DNA of 10,603 nt from BS750m-G4 sp964472195. GTDB taxonomy: Bacteria > Bacteroidota > Ignavibacteria > Tepidaquicellales > Tepidaquicellaceae. Of the stretch, positions 7,103-10,603 are shown piece by piece. The notes beneath the pieces were generated by a model, which had not been told where the DNA came from, did not search any database, and saw only the letters and a program-made list of their open reading frames with translations. The position numbers were made by a program, and so were the translations under genes. The DNA lies in the NCBI GenBank assembly GCA_964472195.1, contig CAYYJH010000092.1:1-10603 (forward strand), given 5' to 3'. How positions within the stretch are numbered: the stretch's first letter is position 1; each line of letters begins with the position of its first letter.

Positions 7103-7195
7103 ATGTTAAATGTTAAATGTTAAATGTTAAATGTTGAATGTTGAATGTTGAATGTTAAATGTTGAATGTTGAATGTTGAATGTTAAACGTTAAAT
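7091..7195. repeat. Heptanucleotide tandem array, 15 units (GTTRAAT)
   Basis: Fifteen consecutive 7-base units were counted: six GTTAAAT (7091-7132), three GTTGAAT, one GTTAAAT, three GTTGAAT, one GTTAAAC and one GTTAAAT. The block of three G units plus one A unit occurs twice (7133-7160 and 7161-7188), giving a 28-base higher-order repeat with one base different. A 6-base near-unit GTTAAT (7085-7090) precedes it. The gene 4 stop codon TAA (7100-7102) lies in the second unit. Every unit carries a TAA or a TGA, so slippage cannot extend gene 4 by much. The array ends 39 bases before gene 5 and could vary the leader length there. Confidence 0.97.
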
Positions 7196-7209
7196 TTTGT
7201 AAAACAAAA
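7191..7209 (+). promoter_or_regulatory. Possible promoter/operator element before gene 5
   Basis: TAAATTTTGTAA (7191-7202) matches TAAACTTTGTAA upstream of gene 1 (512-523) at 11 of 12 positions. Both loosely resemble the Bacteroidota -7 element TAnnTTTG, with one base more than the consensus. It overlaps a small dyad, TTTTGT-aaa-ACAAAA (195-209 of the 7000s), which could be an operator. No clear -33 element is separable from the repeats. Support is weak. Confidence 0.2.
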
Positions 7210-7234
7210 GAATTAATCTTAAATTAAATAAGTC

Positions 7235-7864
7235 ATGAAAGTTTTAATTGCTGATGATCAAGTCATCATACGTGAAGGTTTAAAGCAAATTCTTACACGT
7301 ATTCCAGAAGTTGAATCAGTCGATGAAGCTTCTAACGGACAGGAGGTCATGAGAAAAGCCACTAAAAAGAAATATGATATTATCATACTGGATATAACCA
7401 TGCCCGGGCAGAGCGGGCTGGAAGTTTTGAAAGATTTAAAACAAAAAAAACCAAAATCAATTGTTCTTGTCTTAAGTATTCATCCGGAAGAGCATTATGC
7501 AGTTCGTGTATTAAAAGCCGGTGCCGCAGGTTATATAAACAAATCGAGTGCATCCGATGAACTGGTGCGGGCAATTAGAACAGTTGTCGCGGGAGGTAAG
7601 TATATTACGACTAAAACAGCGGAGAAGTTAGTCAAAGAAATAAAAGAGGATTCGGTTAAATCCTCTCACGATAAGCTTTCAAACCGGGAATACCAGGTAA
7701 TGTGTATGATTGCTTCCGGTAAGACTGTAAAAGAGATTTCCAAGTATTTATGTCTGAGTATTAAAACAGTAAGTACATACAGGGCACGTATATTGGAAAA
7801 AATGAAATTGAAAAATAATTCCGAATTAACTTTTTATGCGATAAAGAATGAACTGATTTCATAG
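7235..7864 (+). CDS. NarL/FixJ-family response regulator with LuxR-type HTH
   Basis: This transcription factor has 209 residues, the usual length for the family. The receiver (1-120) has Asp7/Asp8, phosphoacceptor Asp53 in IILDITMPGQSGL, Ser81 and Lys103 in YINKSSASDEL. After a linker (125-145) comes a LuxR-type helix-turn-helix (147-206) with LSNREYQVMCMIASGKT, KEISKYLCLSIKTVSTYRA and ILEKM, where the second helix pair recognises DNA. On phosphorylation such proteins normally dimerise and bind promoters. It lies 132 bases after gene 4, a HisKA_3 kinase, which is the class that pairs with NarL-type regulators, so the two are probably cognate. No Shine-Dalgarno is visible. The long gap filled by the repeat array leaves open whether it has its own promoter. 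Target genes are unknown. Confidence 0.95.
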   Translation: MKVLIADDQVIIREGLKQILTRIPEVESVDEASNGQEVMRKATKKKYDIIILDITMPGQSGLEVLKDLKQKKPKSIVLVLSIHPEEHYAVRVLKAGAAGYINKSSASDELVRAIRTVVAGGKYITTKTAEKLVKEIKEDSVKSSHDKLSNREYQVMCMIASGKTVKEISKYLCLSIKTVSTYRARILEKMKLKNNSELTFYAIKNELIS

Positions 7865-7920
7865 TGCTTTGTCGAAAATAAATTTTTTATTTATAAAAAT
7901 CTCTGAGACGATTAGAATAA

Positions 7921-8067
7921 CTTTTAAATCATAATACAAACTCAGGAAATTTCACCTACGATCCGTTTCTTGCAAATCCATACCAGTACTTAGTTGTGTT
8001 TCAGGAAATCATTTCTTGGGATGACACTTTGAAATTACTATATCTAATTGAGGAAGTAAAAGTTTAA
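7921..8067 (+). pseudogene. Possible 3' remnant of an unidentified coding sequence
   Basis: A 48-codon frame is open between TAA at 7918-7920 and TAA at 8065-8067. It lacks an ATG and a ribosome binding site. The translation looks protein-like rather than random, with TYDPFLANPYQYLVVFQE followed by IISWDDTLKLLYLIEEVKV. It has a Trp-Asp-Asp and a hydrophobic/acidic C-terminal helix pattern. I do not recognise the family. It could be the tail of a gene whose front was deleted. An open frame of this length by chance is uncommon but quite possible in a 429-base gap. Confidence 0.22.
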
Positions 8068-8092
8068 CATAAAAAAAATTAATTCTGTTTTT

Positions 8093-8132
8093 TGTAGGAC
8101 AAAACAAGAAATAGTTAATATGATGTCCTACA
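8093..8132. repeat. 9-base inverted repeat between genes 5 and 6
   Basis: TGTAGGACA (8093-8101) and TGTCCTACA (8124-8132) are perfect inverted arms separated by 22 bases. The 5' arm is preceded by a run of six T. There is no T-run after the 3' arm, so it is not a plus-strand terminator. It lies just after the possible coding remnant. It could be an operator, or the ends or scar of a small insertion; on the minus strand it reads like a stem followed by T residues. Confidence 0.5.
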
Positions 8133-8293
8133 GATAATTTTAGTTAAAATGTTTATATTGAATAAATTAGAACGTTATTTAATATATATCTTTTCAATCG
8201 ATTTATTGTTTTTCCCTTGTATAAAAAATAACAAAACATTTTATTAATTATTAATGTTCTTATAGTTTACTCACGATTGTTAATAATGTAAAG

Positions 8294-10531
8294 ATGATAA
8301 GAAACAAAAAAACTTTTTTTAAAACAGAATATAAAATAATTACAGTATCCGTATTATTCGGAATTTTATTCGGAATATCGGATGCTTTAATAGATTATCT
8401 CTTTTTCTTTGAAGGAACATTCTGGGAAATATTAATAACAGAAATTACTATACATGAATTATATGCACGCTTGATTGTCTTAGTATTTTTTTTATTGTTT
8501 GGATTGATATTTCTAAATGTAATTAAAAAGAGGAAACTCATAGAAAATAATCTGAGAAAAAGTGAAGAACGGTTTAAGACACTATTCGATGGTGTACCTG
8601 TAGGTCTGTATCGAACAACTCCAAATGGTGAAATAGTTGATGCGAATAATGCTATGGTTGAAATCCTTTGTTATCCAGACAGGGAATCCTTACTAAACGT
8701 AAACGCAGCCGACCTTTACGTGAATCCTGTCGAGCGTGAACGGATTTTAATAAAAGAAAACGAAACGGGTATTTTACATGATGTTGAAGTTCAATTAAAA
8801 AAGTATGATGGTACACATATTTGGATTCAGTATTCTTCTAATGCTATTAAAGATAAAAATAATAAGGTAAGGTTTTACGAAGGTAGTTTGAGGGATATAA
8901 CAGAACATAAAAAAGCAGAGTCCCAAAGGAAAGCTGCGCTCAAAGCACTGTATGAAAGCGAGGAAAAGTTTAAAGCAATTAATTTGTCCGCAGCAGATGC
9001 AATTATGATGATAGATAATGAAGGTAAGATTACTGATTGGAATGAAGCAGCTTCGAAAATGTTTGGTTTTACAGATAATGAGGTTATAGGGAAAGATTTA
9101 CATTCTATTTTGGTACCAGAAAAATACATGGAAGCTATTAATAAAGCCTTTCCTAAATTTCAGAAAACAGGCTCTGGCAGTATGATAGGTAAAACTGCAG
9201 AACTTTCTGCATTAAGAAAAGGTGGCACTGAATTCGCCATTGAACTTTCTCTTTCAGCATTGAATATTAAAAATAAATGGCATGCTGTTGGAATTGTCCG
9301 GGATATGACCGAACGCAAAAGAACTGAAAAAATCAATTCTGTTATATCCCAGATATCAGAGGCAACCATTATTACGAAAGACCTCGATGAACTGCTCAGA
9401 GTTATTCACAAACTTCTTGGACAAATAATTGATGCTACTAACTTCTATATAGCGTTGTATAATGAAAATTCAGGTAAGTATTCATTTCCATATTTCGTTG
9501 ATGAGCATAATGATGTGGAAGACATTGAACCTAATAAGCTTCCCAAAAGTTTGACAGATTATGTACGTAGAACGGGCAAACCTCTTCTTGCAGATGAAAA
9601 AATTAACATGCAGCTCATAAAAGAAGGTGAAGTCGAAATGGTCGGTGAGCCAACGTCTATATGGTTGGGAGTACCTCTTAAAAGCACACGCGGTATTATC
9701 GGAGTTGTAGTAGTCCAGAGTTATTCCGATGGTTTTCTGTATACTAAAAAGGATTTAGAACTGCTAACACTTGTCTCAGGAAATATTGCTTTAGCAATTG
9801 AGCGTAAAAATGCGGAAGAGCAAATTAAGAAATCACGTGTACAGCTTCAAAATCTGTCTCAAAAGCTTCAAAAAGTCAGGGAAGATGAAAAGGAGAGTAT
9901 TGCTTATGGGATATACGAAGATTATAGCCAGGTTTTAGCTGTGTTGATTATGGATATATCCTGGCTTCAAAAAACTGTCCCTCAAGAGGATACACAACTT
10001 ATCGAGAAATTGAATTCAATGAAAAGTCTCGCTGATAAAGGTATCAAAGATTTATTGAGAGTTAAAGAAGAGTTAAGGTCTTCACAGCTTGATTTTATTG
10101 GGTTAGATGCAGCGATACAATGGTATTTAGAAGAATTACAAAAACGTTCGGGTGTAAAATTTAAACTTAAATATAAGATTGCTGATATCGAATTGAGTAA
10201 GAATTTCCTGGTAATGCTTTACAGGGTATTTGAAGAGTTGTTGAAAAATGTTGAACAACATTCTGACGCAAAGAATGTTTCTGTTTACGTTGGTATCAAG
10301 GATAGCTTGATCGAAATGCAGGTTAATGATGACGGAATAGGTATTGGTGTTGATAAAATTGATGATTCTAAATCGATTGGTTTTATAGATATTAAAGAAC
10401 GTATTCGACCATATAATGGGGAAGTGATTTTTGAAGGTGATCAAAATAAGGGAACGACTGTAAAAGTTAGAATACCGTTAGATAGAATTACAGATGATAG
10501 TGATAAATTAAATTTGTTTGATGATATGTGA
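8294..10531 (+). CDS. Membrane PAS-PAS-GAF protein with degenerate HisKA_3 (His to Tyr) kinase module
   Basis: This protein has 745 residues. Two membrane helices (about 14-38 and 59-77) enclose a short loop containing TFWEILITEITIHELYAR; this N-terminal module looks familiar from environmental sensor kinases. Then come PAS 1 (88-206, ending RDITEHKK), PAS 2 (216-343, ending RDMTERKR), GAF (345-505, with FYIALYNENSGKYSFPY) and a HisKA_3-like region. That region aligns with gene 4: SISREIHDELGQ there is SIAYGIYEDYSQ here. The phosphoacceptor His is Tyr541, the next acidic residue is Glu542, and Gln546 of HDxxxQ is kept. The later RPG is RSS (595-597). The ATPase still has an N-box-like RVFEELLKNVEQH (Asn652), G1 DDGIGI (679-684), SIGFIDIKERI and GTTVKV. 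Autophosphorylation by the normal route should be impossible, while ATP binding and phosphatase activity may remain (inference). No Shine-Dalgarno is visible at this ATG; it is the only sensible start. Confidence 0.93.
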   Translation: MIRNKKTFFKTEYKIITVSVLFGILFGISDALIDYLFFFEGTFWEILITEITIHELYARLIVLVFFLLFGLIFLNVIKKRKLIENNLRKSEERFKTLFDGVPVGLYRTTPNGEIVDANNAMVEILCYPDRESLLNVNAADLYVNPVERERILIKENETGILHDVEVQLKKYDGTHIWIQYSSNAIKDKNNKVRFYEGSLRDITEHKKAESQRKAALKALYESEEKFKAINLSAADAIMMIDNEGKITDWNEAASKMFGFTDNEVIGKDLHSILVPEKYMEAINKAFPKFQKTGSGSMIGKTAELSALRKGGTEFAIELSLSALNIKNKWHAVGIVRDMTERKRTEKINSVISQISEATIITKDLDELLRVIHKLLGQIIDATNFYIALYNENSGKYSFPYFVDEHNDVEDIEPNKLPKSLTDYVRRTGKPLLADEKINMQLIKEGEVEMVGEPTSIWLGVPLKSTRGIIGVVVVQSYSDGFLYTKKDLELLTLVSGNIALAIERKNAEEQIKKSRVQLQNLSQKLQKVREDEKESIAYGIYEDYSQVLAVLIMDISWLQKTVPQEDTQLIEKLNSMKSLADKGIKDLLRVKEELRSSQLDFIGLDAAIQWYLEELQKRSGVKFKLKYKIADIELSKNFLVMLYRVFEELLKNVEQHSDAKNVSVYVGIKDSLIEMQVNDDGIGIGVDKIDDSKSIGFIDIKERIRPYNGEVIFEGDQNKGTTVKVRIPLDRITDDSDKLNLFDDM

Positions 10532-10603
10532 TTTACTATGGTTACGGAATGGTCTGCAACTATATATTGTCCATGACGCACGAGTGAAATAAACTCATCC
10601 CCC

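Larger units (their letters stand above)
7865..8293. other. Intergenic region between genes 5 and 6
   Basis: This is 429 bases without an intact gene. It holds a possible coding remnant (7921-8067), an inverted repeat (8093-8132) and an AT-rich stretch from about 8140 to 8293. The last part should contain the promoter of gene 6. TATAAA at 8220-8225, preceded directly by TTG, is the best -10-like hexamer seen but has no good -35. ATAAAT/ATTTAT (78-83 and 89-94 of the 7800s) could form only an A-T stem after gene 5, too weak to call a terminator. Gene 6 is therefore probably a separate transcription unit. Confidence 0.5.

Noticed and set aside
7091..7195. CRISPR array or iteron origin
   Set aside because: Units are 7 bases with no spacers, so it is not CRISPR. 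No replication initiator gene or DnaA-box-like context is present, so an iteron origin is unsupported.
7878..7894. ATAAAT/ATTTAT stem after gene 5 as a terminator
   Set aside because: The stem is entirely A-T, six pairs long, with no G-C content, so it is too unstable to support a terminator call.
10136..10444. 102-codon open frame on the minus strand inside gene 6
   Set aside because: It overlaps the ATPase domain of gene 6, which has clear N- and G-box motifs. The opposite frame shows no domain and reflects low stop density in AT-rich coding DNA.
8294..10531. Treating gene 6 as a broken kinase pseudogene
   Set aside because: The 745-codon frame is intact, with membrane, PAS, GAF and ATP-binding regions all preserved. 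The loss is specific to the phosphoacceptor and nearby motif residues.
10532..10603. Start of another gene or RNA at the right edge
   Set aside because: The 72 bases after gene 6 show no ribosome binding site with start codon, no stable hairpin with a T-run and no tRNA-like fold. Too little sequence remains to judge.

Overview
The window is AT-rich DNA from what looks like a free-living bacterium. It is almost entirely occupied by six plus-strand two-component signalling genes. The 7-base GTTAAAT/GTTGAAT array, the scarcity of Shine-Dalgarno sequences and the style of the PAS/GAF kinases suggest a member of the Bacteroidota/Ignavibacteriota side of the tree. That assignment is an impression from familiar sequence styles, not a demonstrated placement.

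Layout. Positions 1-150 hold two palindromic, GC-rich intergenic repeat units that share the same outer arms but differ inside. Positions 151-540 are an AT-rich non-coding leader with a possible structured RNA segment and a 16-base palindrome. Gene 1 (541-3393) is a soluble four-PAS, one-GAF histidine kinase of the HisKA type. Its stop codon overlaps the start of gene 2 (3393-3752), a DivK-like single receiver. Gene 3 (3809-4963) is a receiver fused to a HisKA_2 kinase. Gene 4 (5006-7102) is a receiver-GAF-PAS-HisKA_3 kinase. A 15-unit heptanucleotide array (7091-7195) contains the stop codon of gene 4 and lies just before gene 5 (7235-7864), a NarL/FixJ response regulator with a LuxR-type DNA-binding domain. 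A 429-base gap (7865-8293) holds a possible degraded coding fragment and a 9-base inverted repeat. Gene 6 (8294-10531) is a membrane-anchored PAS-PAS-GAF protein with a HisKA_3-like module. The last 72 bases show no gene.

How the genes may work together. Genes 1 and 2 form a translationally coupled kinase/receiver pair. Genes 3 and 4 carry the receiver at the N terminus, so phosphorylation is likely an input that controls their kinase domains. Their front ends are paralogous and share a 116-base perfectly identical tract inside otherwise diverged sequence, which suggests gene conversion. Gene 4 and gene 5 are a natural NarX/NarL-type pair. Gene 6 is the most unusual protein: its HisKA_3 phosphoacceptor histidine is replaced by tyrosine, while the acidic neighbour, the glutamine of the HDxxxQ motif and most of the ATP-binding motifs remain. 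It may be a membrane-bound phosphatase or pseudokinase acting on the gene 4/gene 5 pair. That role is inference.
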